The notes under the pieces were generated by a model. It was given only the letters and a program-made list of their open reading frames with translations. It searched no databases and was not told the DNA's origin. From contig NC_081412.1 of NCBI RefSeq assembly GCF_030272615.1, forward strand, positions 688,766,083 to 688,830,082: 64,000 nt of DNA. Direction: 5' to 3'. Positions 9,368 through 22,200 of this stretch are shown here, one piece after another; positions within the stretch are counted from its first letter, which is position 1; each line of letters opens with the position of its first letter. The position numbers and the translations under genes are program-made. Origin of the DNA: Cryptomeria japonica (taxonomy: Eukaryota; Streptophyta; Pinopsida; Cupressales; Cupressaceae).

Positions 9368-11030
9368 ATGGCACCCAAAAGAGAATTTACAAGGAAAGTG
9401 AATTACTAGGACTGAAATATCTGTGATGATTTTTTAGAGCAATTAACCATGTCCACCAATGCTGGGGCTAAGGCCAAAGAGCTAGTACCTAAGAATCCTT
9501 GTCTAAAAATTGGAGATGGCCTTTATGATAAGGGTAATTGGTTGAGGGACCCTGAAATAGGATTGTCAGGCTTAGGACTCTTCAAAGTCAGTTTTGGGCA
9601 GAGGAATTCCCCAGCTCCTTTGAATGGCATATGGGAGCAGGATGTAGGAAAGCTTGTGGTCCCAGGTGTTTTTATGGATGAAGATCTATTAGCCTTGATT
9701 GCACAAAATTATGACTCTGTGGCAAGATGCATCAGGAGCATAAAGGGATCAGTCTTGATTGAGATAAATGAAGATGAATTCAGGAAAGTGTTTAAACTCA
9801 GTGAGTCCTCCAATTTGTTAGAACCTATTGACTTTGAATCGTTAGCTCGGGTTTACAACACATAAAGGGATCATCTTAGAAGTGGCCCATTGACAGAATT
9901 CTTTGTAAAGATAGGGGGGTTAACAGTTGTAGGCCCCAACATAATGGAACCATTCTCTCTCAACCTATTCACTTTGAGAGCTAAGGGTATGTATTGGGCA
10001 TTATGCCAGATTTTTGGAGAGGATGCTGAAAAGAATATGCTAACCCATTATATGTTAATGATTGCACAAATTCTAAACCCCTCCCTAGCAATAACATTTG
10101 ATTATGCCTCATACCTTGCTGATGCAATTCATAAAGGGCTAGTAGGAATAAAAAATGGTAAGGTGGATAGGCCATTTGGATGGTACTCCATGTTAATGCA
10201 TATGTTTCTGTTCAAAGGGGCTGATTATTTTGGAAAGGAGATGGACCTGATTAAGGTCAAGGATAAGGAGGAGATGCCAGTGCAATTGTGGAGTACTGTT
10301 CTATCTTGGGATAGAAAAGATGCAAGTTATTTAAAGTTTGATAGATGCTTTTCATCTAAAATTACGATTCTTCTATGCAGAGAAAACCCTAGAATTCCTA
10401 AGGCTCTTTTGGAGTTTCTCAGACCAAAGGAGTTTGTAGAGGATATCAAGATTGTTCACAATTGGGGAAACATATATTTGTACCCTGTGTCTACTATTTT
10501 TAGAGTGTTTGGATTTAGAGGAACCCCCTTTTTACTACCCTATTAGGTCCCATTGAAGATAGCGATTGCAGAAGTCCTGAGACAAATTGGGGGAGTACAA
10601 GAAGCAAAGCTAACCAATAGAGGTAAAGGGACTATTTTCCCAACTATTACCATGGCTCACCATTTTGTGATCACTAAGGGTGGATGGAGATTTTTTGAAG
10701 AATTATTTAAGCCATATAGGCTGTCTACTGTAGTGTCAAGATGTGTAGACCCCAAGGATTTTTTCAATGGCATGTTCATAAAAAGAGCAGTGTGCAGAGG
10801 TAGGCCACATCAATTTCAGTTCCTAGAAGATCTGATTAGAAATGAATTCAACTTAGATGAGCAAGAACTGAGGAAGGAGAAGTGGGTGGCATATAAGAAA
10901 GCCCTTGATTTTATCCATCAATTTGACACTGGCTATGACCCCCTTTCTAGCTTCAATCCATTTGAGGAGAAAATAAAATTCCTGATTCTTTATTTTGAAG
11001 ATCTCATGTAGACCTTAAAAGAAAAGAGGG
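9368..11030 (+). pseudogene. Unknown retroelement-associated protein, N-terminal half (decayed)
   Basis: The natural start is the ATG at 9368 (MAPKREFTRKVNY), in frame with the later ATG at 9449. The frame continues over 540 codons with stops at 9407, 9413, 9863, 10544 and 11009, most of them TAG or TAA where CAG or CAA would fit. Recognisable stretches are LIAQNYDSVARCIRSIKG, YLADAIHKGLVGIKNGKVD, GWYSMLMHMFLFKGADYFG and NWGNIYLYPVSTIFRVFGF with GTPFLLPY. No enzyme motif is seen. The same pattern, much diverged, occurs on the minus strand at 27291-25985. The fold looks like a helical gag- or ORF1-like structural protein of plant retroelements, but I cannot name it. Preceded by the 7.3-9.1 kb array; the C-terminal half follows at 12697 after an interruption. 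Confidence 0.65.
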
Positions 11031-11149
11031 AGGCCATAATGCAAAATGAGCCTGATAAGGCTAAGATGGTATTGGCTAAACCTACCTTTGCTAGAGATAT
11101 CTGGTGTAGGAGCACCCTTCAAAGGGCTCCCACCATTTGATTTTGATTA

Positions 11150-12690
11150 TGTTCTTGCTTCTTTAAGAAGCCATTGTAAATAAAATAAGAGCCATGTGCT
11201 CATTGGTCCTAGTTTGGGTCCTAGGTTCATGAGTCTAGGTTGAGTCTTCTTGTGGTATAGAGGGTATATGTGCCTTTGATGTGATTAGGGTCCTTCTTAG
11301 CATGGTGGTGTCCTTAGGATATCCCAATGTGGGCCTAGGAGTCAAGAAAAGCAACATTGAGAAAGTTGCTCAAAAGTTGCATGACAACTTTTCAAAGTTG
11401 TCAAGCAACTTTTCCACCTAGTAGGTCAAGATCTTTAGTTTAGCATGGACAACCCCAATATGGGCACATAAATCAAGGAAAGGGTAGTATATGTAGTTGA
11501 AAACCCTAAGATGATGGGTTGGATGTTAGTTATGTCCCAAAAAGAGTGACTTGACTGTGACTATAATTTTGGTTGCCAGTCGGCACAAATGGAGTAAGGA
11601 AAGATTATTAATGGATTGATCTTCGAGCAAAATTATGTTGAGAGTCTTGTATGGTGTATATACCTCCATTTTGAGCATTTAGATTAGGTTTTGTTTTGCA
11701 GGTGTTGTGTGTTTGTAAATATTTTGTAAACTACCTTCTCACTGTCCAATTTTGGACTATTTTGAGAAAAGTGGTTGATAACTCCTTTTCCCATTGTTGA
11801 ATCACCATGAAACCATGGGGAATGGGAGTACAGACCCTGTTCATTACTTCAAAGATAGAAGGACCCTTGAAGATGTAGGGAAGCCAACCAAAGACCCACT
11901 CATAGGCGAGACTAGACAGTGCCCAGCTAGGAAGGGTTAAAGTGCAGAGGTCCAAGAGAGCAAGGAAGGTCAAAGGAGGATGCACCCTTTGGAGGAGTTG
12001 TAGAGGGGTGAGTGGAGCACCATTGGTGAGAAGGAGGATCTTCCACCAATCCAGACAAGGTGGTAAGAACTTCAAACCAACAGTGTGACCCTGGCAGGCC
12101 TAAAAACCCTCTTTAAAACCCTTAAAAACCTCAAAATTCACCTAGGGCAGTGTATGGACACTTGGAGGCCCAAAAATAGAAAGATCCTTGAGCCCTTGCC
12201 AAATGAATGGCAGTTATTTTGGGGAGTTTCACAAGCATATGCATCATCTGCAAGAGGGAGCCCTAAAAGTCTGCATAGGAGGCCTAATTGGGCACATTCC
12301 TTGTAGCCCTATTTTGTAGGTAAAAGACAAAATAGTGAAATTGGTAAGGAGTTGGAAGTTGAAAACCTCTTGGGGGCACATGAATGCATGGATAACCATG
12401 TCTAAGACCTATCCCATTCTTTCTAGGATCTAATAAGGTATGGAACAAGCCAAACCCTTATTAGCCTAAGTAAGGGTTCTTGGAATCTCATGAGTAGGTG
12501 AGACCTTAGGAGGAGTAGTTCAAGTTGTTGGTGGGTGGATTGGGCAAGATCAGGAGATTCCAAAAGAAAGGGAAGTCCTAGAGACCCTAGGGTGTGGTTA
12601 GAACACCTGGTGATCCAAGGAAAGGATCTAAGAGCATAGACTAGGCTAGTCTATCCCAGTCCCTATCCCATCAATATCCCACGTGGTGAC
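11150..12690. other. 1.5-kb interruption between the two halves of the plus-strand ORF
   Basis: No coding signal is convincing on either strand; a 114-codon minus frame (11731-12075) has no family signature. It could be an inserted solo LTR, a long intron or simply a decayed part of the element. Direct repeats at its edges were not found by eye. Near 11340-11410 there is a cluster of short repeats built from AAAGTTG and CAACTTT that can pair with each other. Confidence 0.35.
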
Positions 12691-12696
12691 TATGTA

Positions 12697-14516
12697 ATGC
12701 ACAAAAGGTCAAAGTACATTGTGATAATGCCAGTGACAGGTGAGCCTTCCACTTCAAAAGGGAAGAGGAAAATTGAATATGTCATTGACATCCATGATTC
12801 CCCTAAGAAGAAGATATTGGGAAAGGAAATTGAAACTGATGAGCCTCAATATTCTCCATCTCAGTCTCCTATCCACATTGGAGATGAACAAGCTGTGGCT
12901 AAACAATTATTGCAGTTAGGGAGTCTCGGTGAGATTGACTATACCTATGAGGAGACCCAAGAGGGGATGCCCAAAGAGCCACCTAATGCTGAAATGGATT
13001 TGACTGATGGTGAGTTAAAGGGCCAAGAACTGGACCTTACTGTTAATCAAGCTAGTGAAGAATTCCTAGCTGATAGTAATTTTATCGCATCAGGAGCTTT
13101 TATATAGTTTCTATGGAAGCAAAATATTGATCAATTTAAGATTAGATGTGAACAGAGGAAAAGTGAACAACCTCTTAAAATTACAACTCAGGTAGAAGAA
13201 GAGGTTAAGCAAGAAATGATGGAGGAGTTCAAAGCAATCACCCCTGAGAAAGGAAGAGAAATGGTAGCAAAGGCTGGTGTGTTGATTCTCCTTGAATGGG
13301 ATATAGCTGATGCCTTAGTGCTTGATGCAGTGAGGAAAGAAACAAAGCCTATGGAAGGAGTGACATTCAGCAAAGATAATGATGCTCTTGTCATGGTCTT
13401 TAAAGAAGGATGAAAATAAAAGAAGGAAGGATGCATCAGATTCTAGCCTCTTAGGAGGCATGATAGTTAAAAGAGTCCAAGACACAGGGGTAGTGGAAGC
13501 TGCAAGCACAGTCCTAGAGACTGCAAAATTCAGTGTTGCGGTGGCAGAGAAAGAGGCATAAGAAAAGGCTAATCTCCAATTGAAGTTGGAGACTATTTTA
13601 AAAGCTTACAATGATGCTAAAGAAGGAATAGCCAATAGAGACAACATAATTGCTAGACTCCAGAGTCAACTAGCAGGTCAATATCATCCCGGTGAATCTT
13701 CTACACTCATGATAGCCTCCTCTCCAGCAAGACCCCCTCCTACTAGTCCCATAATTGTATATCCCCCTTCTCCTATGCCTTCTAGTTCCCAATTACCTGA
13801 AAATGTCCAACATGAGTTGGAAAAATTGAAACAAGCTTAGACATTGTATGCAAACAAATATGAGCAGAAGGTGAAAGCCACCATCTTGAAGTTTGCTGAC
13901 TTAGTAAAAACCTCCAATGTATACATAAATATGAAGAGGATTCTTGAGATTTTGATCAAATTGAGAGAATAAGAAGCCACTTTGGAACCAATCCTGAATA
14001 AGTGGGTGCCTAGAGGTAAAGAGTTAGAGCTCATGTGTTCTTCCCATGCAGATGCAGAAGATAATGACAATCTAAGGTCCACATGTGAGTTTATAAAAAG
14101 AGATGAATATTCTTTCAGTGGAAGGAGTGGGTATAAAAAGAAAAGCCCAACTTTATAGGAAAGAATATGCAAATCATAAATTTGAAATGTTTCCAGGAGG
14201 TTTCATTGGTCCTGTCTAGCTAAAGGAAGAGAAGACTTGGTTAAAGGAGGTGGACCACAATTTGTCCCTAAGGATCAATCAAATTATTAGTACTGATGAC
14301 ACATCCTTATTTGTCCAAACAATTGAGGAAATTGAAAAAGTGAAATCTCATTATGGTTTCATAGAAATAGAGATTGGGCATGTACAAGTCACTTGGAAGC
14401 GGCTAGAAGATATGAAACAGAAGATTGCTAGTTTTACTTGGCCTAGTGATGATGTGTATCAGGAGTGGAAAGATAAGTATAAGGGACAGAAAGAAGATGC
14501 TCAGGAGTAGTTATAG
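12697..14516 (+). pseudogene. Unknown retroelement-associated protein, C-terminal half (decayed)
   Basis: Open segments 12697-13107, 13126-13413, 13379-13561, 13580-13840, 13846-14160 and 14250-14510 together form one decayed reading frame with at least one frameshift near 13400 and stops that are mainly TAG. The start carries a basic/acidic linker (PSTSKGKRK, DSPKKKILGKE). The middle is strongly helical (EEVKQEMMEEFKAITPEKGR, ETILKAYNDAKEGIANRDN). A proline-rich stretch (PARPPPTSPIIVYPPSPMP) follows, then another helical block. No domain is recognised. About 135 bp after the stop lies a TATA box, so the frame ends just before an LTR-like promoter, as in the 4933-7038 ORF. Confidence 0.5.
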
Positions 14517-14650
14517 GAGGTTGCAATAGAACAACAAGAAGAGGAAGCCGCAGATGCTGAAAAGGACTTATAACCGCTTCTTGAAAATGACCGGTTGTTT
14601 GTAACAAACTTTCTTTTGAAGGGTCCAAAGCTTGTATGCATCCATACTAT

Positions 14651-14658
14651 TATAAATG
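14651..14658 (+). promoter_or_regulatory. TATA box of an LTR-like segment
   Basis: TATAAATG lies in CTATTATAAATGGATACCAG; the LTR at 28.9 kb has TATAAATG as well. It is followed by GAGAATACTCTGAG and a T-rich TTTTGTAATATTTTCTCCAA run, parallel to the post-TATA part of the 35.3-kb LTR. Interpreted as the promoter of an LTR that begins upstream, possibly including the preceding ORF. Confidence 0.45.
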
Positions 14659-15377
14659 GATACCAGGACTCCTAAAAAAATGATCACAAGTAATTATAAG
14701 AAAACGCTGCATAAATTTATCTGAGCTTTTTTCTAGTCTTATGGAGAATACTCTGAGTTTTGTAATATTTTCTCCAAATTAATATCAATATACAGACTAG
14801 AAATAGTGTATATACATAAATGTGCATAGTAGTCATAGGGAAACTCATGTCAAATGTGCAACTGAATACAATAAATAATCTTAGTTTGTAGCCCTATAGC
14901 ATCATAATGCAGTCCTTGACCAAGTATGCATATAAGAAACATCTAGTTCTATTAAGGCACAAGCATCAAAGTCAGAGGTTATGACAACTAGTGAAAAACA
15001 TCAAGAACAAAAAGTTTAGTCTCAAGAATTAGGAGTTGTAATAAAAAACTTACAAGGATGAGGCATATTCATAACTTTTTCAGTCCCACCTTGGCTATCA
15101 ACACTAGAAGCAACTCATATTGTTTGTGTAAAGACAAGACAGTATGGGAGTTCATTATACCCAGCAACTCATGGTGTTGTTGTTTGTGTTGGCTCTGTTG
15201 GACCCTGCAATTAAGATTCAATATACATTATTCAATAAGATTAACTGTGCAACATAATGAAATATTGAAAAGTGTATTACCTTGTTCAGCTTCGCTTGGT
15301 TTCAAGAATAGTTTAATATTCTCTACTTAACAGGGCCAACCACGTGAAGGTGGAAGCTCATTTGGCCCCTCTCCCCC
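14659..15377. other. Non-coding stretch between LTR-like segment and CACTA element
   Basis: No gene is supported. A 90-codon plus frame at 15058-15330 is cysteine-rich at one point but has no family pattern. A poly-C run of about 18 bases lies at 15372-15388. The outer end of the CACTA transposon must lie in or near this stretch, but no clear CACTA terminal repeat was seen. Confidence 0.4.
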
Positions 15378-15625
15378 CCCCCCCCCCCTAACATCACTAT
15401 AAATTCCTCATTAACATCTTATAACATTCATTCATTAATTCTTTCTACCATTAATAAAATATAGCATTCATTCATTAATATCACATAACATTCATTAACA
15501 CATAACATTCATTAACATTAATTAACACACAACATTCATCAATATTAATTAACACATATCATCCATAACCATTAATTAGCACATAATTACATTCACTAAC
15601 ACATAAAAATCAGTCATTATCAAAT
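15378..15625. repeat. Degenerate short repeats of ACATTCATTAAC type
   Basis: Variants of AACATTCATTAACACATA recur about ten times over 250 bp. Position near the 3' end of the minus-strand CACTA genes suggests they are subterminal repeats of that transposon, which in this superfamily bind the TnpA-type protein. The assignment is inference. Confidence 0.5.
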
Positions 15626-15739
15626 AAGTTAGATTACAATCATTTCTTTCTTTGTTTTTTCTTTGAAGCTATGAAAAGACTAAGTGGAACATCAGTGTCT
15701 TCATCATTTCCCCCCTCTGCAGATGTTCCGCCAACTGCT

Positions 15740-18493
15740 CATGATCTCAATGTATGCCTAGTCCTATATTGAGGACGAGGACACTGAAGCGAAGGGGGGG
15801 TCCTCTGCAATAACAAAGAAATGGGTTAAATTAGAAAAAAAAACAATATTATTGTTACAAGTATTTCATTAATTTAGAGAACATAATTTTTGTGCTCTTT
15901 ACCTAATGGGGCCACATCATTTTGTGTAGCCTCAACCTCAACATGCTGAACACCATGGTCCTCTTCACCTGAGTGGGAAACATCGCGTTCTTGAGGTTGT
16001 TTACCCAGATCATGCTCCACCTGCTCACCACCAACTACATGCTCTAAAATATTAACAAGAAAGGTTACATTAATTACTACTCTAATTACAAATTAAGATG
16101 TTTAATTGTATTAATAGCTAAATAAATAAATTTGAATAGCAAATGAATACCTCCACTACTGGGATGCACATCCAGACCTTCATGTGCAGGTGGTGTTTCA
16201 CAATTAGCAAGCTACATTCCAATGACATGCACATTGTTATCATTGCTTACTTATTTAAAACAAATATAGTCACTTTATGTTGGAACTCAACATCAATTAG
16301 ATTATTGGTAAAGTATTCAATTTGAAACAACTTCCATTTACCATATTTACCTGTGTGACGGATGCACTCGAATGTTGTGTATGCCCACTCAATTCTCGTA
16401 GTCGATCAGCCACAGCTGAATAGCCTTGTTGGTAGGCAATTCTCTTGTCATCTTCTGTGGGTGCTCTATTGAATTCAGAGCCCTGCATTTTTGCTTGGTA
16501 CCATGAATTTTGCTTGCATTGTTTGATAAAAAAAAAAATGTTTGCAATTTATTAATATTTTGAGACAATATGGGAGTTTACATGAGATACTTACAATTTG
16601 TGCAGCAAGTTTCATGTAACCACCAAAGCTGAGTTTGTGTTGCCCATGCTTTTCTTGCCCTGCCTTGGTTGCCTTTGACATGTCACTCAGTCTATAAAAA
16701 GTTTGAAATATGTTAGATTATATAAATATAAAGAGTAATTAATTAGTACATAATTACATTCTTAATAGTATCCCGTACCTCCTTCTGGCATCTACTGGTG
16801 TATTTCCTTTTTTCCTTTCAATTCTCTCCTTGGCATCCAAAATCAGGTCCTTCCACTCCCTCTCTGGAATCATGGGGGGATGCTCATACTTTAGGTTCCT
16901 CTCCAAATGGGTCCTGTATTGGTCCCTCACATACTTTAGATATGTGTCAGCTTTTTCAAGGAGCTTGGTTTTGTCAAAGATGTCATTTCCAAACCACTCA
17001 ACCATTTGGTTTGTCAATTCATCTTTTAACCTTTTTTCTTGATCATTCCACATTTTAAAGCAAAAACAAACTTGTTAGATTCAGAAATGAACTAAAGCTA
17101 CATTTATTACACTTCAAGAAATGGATCAAAGGAAAAGTATTCTAGCAATGATATGAAATCAAAAGTGGATAAGGGTTAGTTCACATATGATGTACCACCT
17201 TTTACGTATGGTGGGCCCGAATATCTGCAATGCAATGTCATTAAGATGTTTATAGAAAATATCATTGCCTGCAAAAAATTCATGGGATCAATATTAGTCC
17301 AAAACGAGTGATCATAAAGTAAATTACAATTAGAGTATATATAATAATAATTTTAAAGTACCTGGAACCTTTTGTATCTTTAAGGGAAGCATTTCTTCGT
17401 CGCTCACCATGAATGTGGCCTGCAATGTTCTCGTACTAGCAATATGAGAAGACTCATGAAATGATGCTATGTTATCAGCAGTAGTCACATGTGGCACATC
17501 CTCATGTGCATCTCCTCCTGCAAAAAATGAATCCACTATGAAAAGGCATTAGAATTTAAGAAAGAACGCTTGACGAGAAATAAACACATGACAAAAGATA
17601 GAGAAAAAGAGGGATCTACCAACAGTGGGCGGGCCAATATGACGTGCACTAGAGGATGTCTGCATGCTACGTTTTGCCGACATTGCAGTCGGCAATACAG
17701 GTGAGGGTGACCTCTGATGAGGTGGCAGCGACATTTGCACAGTAACATTGACAACACCTAAAGAATAATACATTAAATATATCAAACATTAAATATATGA
17801 AAAGTGCAAGAATTGTAAACAAGGATGAACCTTTGTTTTGAAAATTGACAGTATCAAGTATGATGTGTTTTGGGTACTCAGAGTGATAAGCCAAGCAAGT
17901 GATAATACAAGAAAATCGTCATCACCTGATCCTGCAACACCTTGATTGTAGGAACGACTTTCATGAGGGCAGATAAATTGCTGTAAAAACAATACGCACA
18001 TATTTTAGTTAATGACATAAAAAGAGAATAAAATATAAACCATTATTGAACTTTTGTTATAATTAAAGCTTTCATTACTGCTTACTTGCAAGTTTTCTAT
18101 TGTCTTATATAATAATTCCACCCTCTATTGTATCTCATCAGTGGTAGGATGCACGGCTGCCAAAGCAACAATCTCTTTTCTAATTTTTATAAGAGGCATT
18201 TTAAAGAATTTCACAAGGTCTGTGGGATCTTCAGGGTCATCATTGCTTAACCCTAATGATTCCACATCCATAGAAAGGTGCTCAGGTACTACAACTCCCT
18301 TTCCCTTTCCCCGAACATCCGTCTGTATCAAGAATATCATTAACAATTACAAAATTAGTATAAATCACTAAAAAAGAGAAAATAATAATGTAACAGTTTG
18401 CTTCTACCTAATTTGTACAATTACAATGAGGTTTACCTGCTCGGTAGAAGTGTTGCAAGGTACATCTCTGTCTGCGATATGTGATGGATCCAT
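15740..18493 (-). pseudogene. CACTA/En-Spm tnpA-like gene (plant transposase of the Ptta/En/Spm type), multi-exon
   Basis: The likely start is the ATG at 18493 (MDPSHIADRDVPCN). Exons are separated by short AT-rich introns with GT and AG ends, for example a donor GTAAAC after STEQ near 18438. Coding blocks: 18322-18091 (GKGKGVVVPEHLSMDVESLG), 17760-17600 (SLPPHQRSPSPVLPTAMSAK), 17536-17360, 17260-17200, 17053-16775 (EREWKDLILDAKERIERKKG), 16690-16590 (KHGQHKLSFGGYMKLAAQ), 16486-16360 and 16046-15900. The WK...RR...GQ.K.S.GGY order matches the conserved part of plant Ptta/En/Spm proteins, which bind subterminal repeats. At least one in-frame TAG (near 18127) replaces an expected Gln. It lies 3' of the tnp2-like gene on the same strand, the usual order. 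Confidence 0.7.
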
Positions 18494-18920
18494 GTCGGCC
18501 TGTGACAAAGAAAAAATATAAAAAATGTTAGCGAAATTACATCATACACAACATGAACACCATGAACTTTGTAGACAAAAAGAGTATTAAATAATAAAAA
18601 GATGTTGTCATCAAAATCATTGAAAATTTTGTAATTCCTTACCTTTACTTTATGTAGACTATGCAGGATCCTCAACTAAATGGTCACATAAATAGTCACA
18701 TAGCTAATAAACAATCCAATTTCCATAAATAAACACAGTTTAAAAATTGTCACATAAATAGTCACACCCCCTATCTCCATCTCCATATTAAAAGGTGCAT
18801 CATGAATTAATTATGTAATGGCATTAGAATTCAAAATAGAATGAATTAATTATGTAGAAAAAATTCTATCAAGAAGTCAATATTCAATAGATAATATACT
18901 AATCGCATTCCTCATACATT

Positions 18921-18972
18921 TCATTCCTCATCATCATGAACATCAAGGTCATCATCGCCATCATCATCGTCG

Positions 18973-19040
<68 letters not shown>

Positions 19041-19041
19041 G

Positions 19042-19073
<32 letters not shown>

Positions 19074-19154
19074 GTCGTCGTCATCATCATCATCATCAAC
19101 TTCTTCGCCATCATCATCACCATCATCACCATCACCGTCATCATCATCAGCATC

Positions 19155-19220
<66 letters not shown>

Positions 19221-22200
19221 TTCTTCTTCTTCTTCTTCTTCTTGTTCTTCTTCATCGTCATTGTGAAACTGTCGATCATGATCATCATCCACTTCATCTT
19301 CTACTTCTTCGGTATCTTCTTCTTCCATCACATTATACTTTATTGGCCTTCCTCTTAGATCATGTCTAACAACAAATGACCAACCCGGTTTATGTGGAAC
19401 CTCAGAGTAAAATAATTGCTCACATTGGCTTGGAAGAACATAGGGTTCATCCCATCTGGTTCAAATGACCTTGTATTTAGCATTATAAAACCATTATCAT
19501 GTTCAATAATAGTTCTATTAGGATCATTTTTATTCAATCGTAGCCTGTACCATTTGACGACGAACAAAACTAATTTGAAGGAATTAAAGTCACACTCAAG
19601 TATATCATCCAAAATACCATAGTATCGATTTTGAGACTGTTGAGGATGAATGTCATTTCTCGATGAAATATTTGTCACCTCAAAGACTGCAGTGATGCTA
19701 GAATCACAAGTTTTCTTCATGTCATCCAACTTTTTTATGCGAAATTTATGACCATTACAGCACATAGCGTTGTGGTGTTTGACCTGCGATATGTCAAACA
19801 TGTAAAATTTATTGCATTATGAGTTGATAAACATATGGGTGATTAATAAATTTATACGTACCTATTTATCTCTTAAACCATATGCTAAATCAATTTCCCT
19901 TTGCGTAACATTGGAATCTCCATTACGATGTGCTTCTTTAACCAATGAAGCCACACCTTCCCATGTTAACATGCATCCAGAATGTTGACAATGTTGAATC
20001 CATACCATCATCCAATCAAGATTGTTTCCAATATACAAATGTAGTGCATCCCACTCTCGACCAACTGTACAAAAAATAAATAGACGTCTTACAATCGATT
20101 TATTTTGAAGATTAAAAATTAATTAACTAAAATAACATCTTATAATTACCTCTCACTTTCCTCAATCTACCTTTCGCCGTCAAGTACTCCCCTTCGAATT
20201 TGTTAATGGGTTTGGGATCCCAAATGTGATCCACGTGGATCTTTGCTGCAAACTTAGGAAGATATTCAGAAATGTACACCATAGTCTGGTATACCATATA
20301 TCCCTCCACCATAGAACCCTCAGGATGTGCTCTTTGTCAAACCAAAGCCTTCAAAAATTTCAAGTGCCTCTCAACCATCCACATTGACCTAGTGTGTACA
20401 GGTCCACACAATTCAATCTCCTCAACTTGGTGTATGAGGTAGCGTTCTTTTGCATTGAAAAAAGCTGGAGGTAGACACTTTTGCATTTCACACATTAAAT
20501 GAGGAATTTTTCTCTTCCAATATTTTATATCGTCTTGATGGATTTCTTTACATGACAACCACCTACAAGGTATTCAAGACGCAAAAAAACATATTACATA
20601 AGAAGTAAAACAAATCGCAAATATAATATCTATACAATGAACTAAACAAATATCACTACTTACCTTATGTATTTTCCAAGATCATATATGACTTGCTTGA
20701 CATTATTGTCGAAGTCGTCTGGGAGAGATAGAGGTAGAATGTACTGCAACAATTATAAAATTATCTTTTCATTTTTTTGTAACATAATGAAAAGTACACG
20801 TACGCTTAGTACTTAAATACATACTAAAAACACAAGAACATGAATTACCTTAATGAAGGTATGCCAATCATTCGTTTTCATCCCTGACCCAAATTCACTT
20901 TTCTTTGATATGAGATTGTTTATGTTCGCAGCAAATCTTGTGGGAAATCAAATTTTTCGTATGACTTCTTTTATAGCATTGCTTTTCTGGTCCATTAATA
21001 ACCAAGGAAGCTCAGTTATATTAATCTAGTCTCCATGGCTATTTGATTGAATGACATTTATCATTGCATGATTGGAATCTTGAATGTCACTACATATTTT
21101 GACAATTTTTTCCTTGTCACGCCTTCCATCCAATATTTTCCATAATGTCTCTGTTATATTCTTTCCAATATGCATACTATCAAACAAATGAACAATTTGT
21201 AACTACTCGTAGTAGGGCAACCTACTAAATTGTCGGGGATAACTTTTTATTCCCTTAGGAAGGTGGTCATTTATGCCTTCATGACCTTCATGAGCATCAA
21301 TCATATCATCAGTAAACAAAACAAAATAGAAAAGATGTTTTATGACAAACCAATAGATGGAATGACATTACCTTGATGATTAATTCTATTATATTCCAAC
21401 TTCCATAGGTGAGGTGTCATTCTTCGTGGCTTTGATGTATTCTCTTTTTTCCCATTGAAAAGATGTTTTTCAGTATTTCGATACTTATGATTTTTGTGGA
21501 GAAAGTGCCTATACTCATCAAACACCTGCTTTCCTAAACTTTTTGAATGACGAGATTTTATCTTTGGACCACAAACAGGACATGCAAATTTTCCCTTTGT
21601 TTGAAGACCTACAAGATAATGTATAATTGGATTAAATATGATAATTTTTTGAATTATAATGTTCATGCATGACTTAAACACTATAACATACCACAAAAAT
21701 GTGTTAGCCCCGGGGCATCGTGTATTGTCCATAGAAGCATCGCATGGAATTGAAATTGTCTTTGTCCTATTGGTCTAGAGACGTCATACATAGTGACACC
21801 ATTCCATAACTCCAACAACTCGTTGATAAGAGGCTCAATATATACATTCATGTCTTTAACTTGGTACTTACCTAATCGAATGAACAAAAACATTACATAA
21901 TTATTATGACCATTTTACTGCAGTATTTATAATTAAATTTAGACGACTATATTTAAATGATAAAATACCTGGAACAATCATTGCCAACATTAGGTGCTCC
22001 CTCTTTATTGACATCCATGGAGGAATGTTATTGTTGATAACAAAAACATGCCACACTGAGTAAATAGATCTTATCTCTCCAAATGGATTGACACCATCTG
22101 CTGCCAATGAAAGCCTGAGATTACGAGGTTCTTCTTTAAAGTGTGGCCACTTTTCCTCTATGTCCATAAATGTTGAACCATCTGCAGACATTCAAATAAT

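Noticed and set aside
18899-19358. Poly-Met and poly-Ile frames over the trinucleotide repeat
   Set aside because: Shadow frames of the (ATC)n tract; only the poly-Asp frame continues the transposase.
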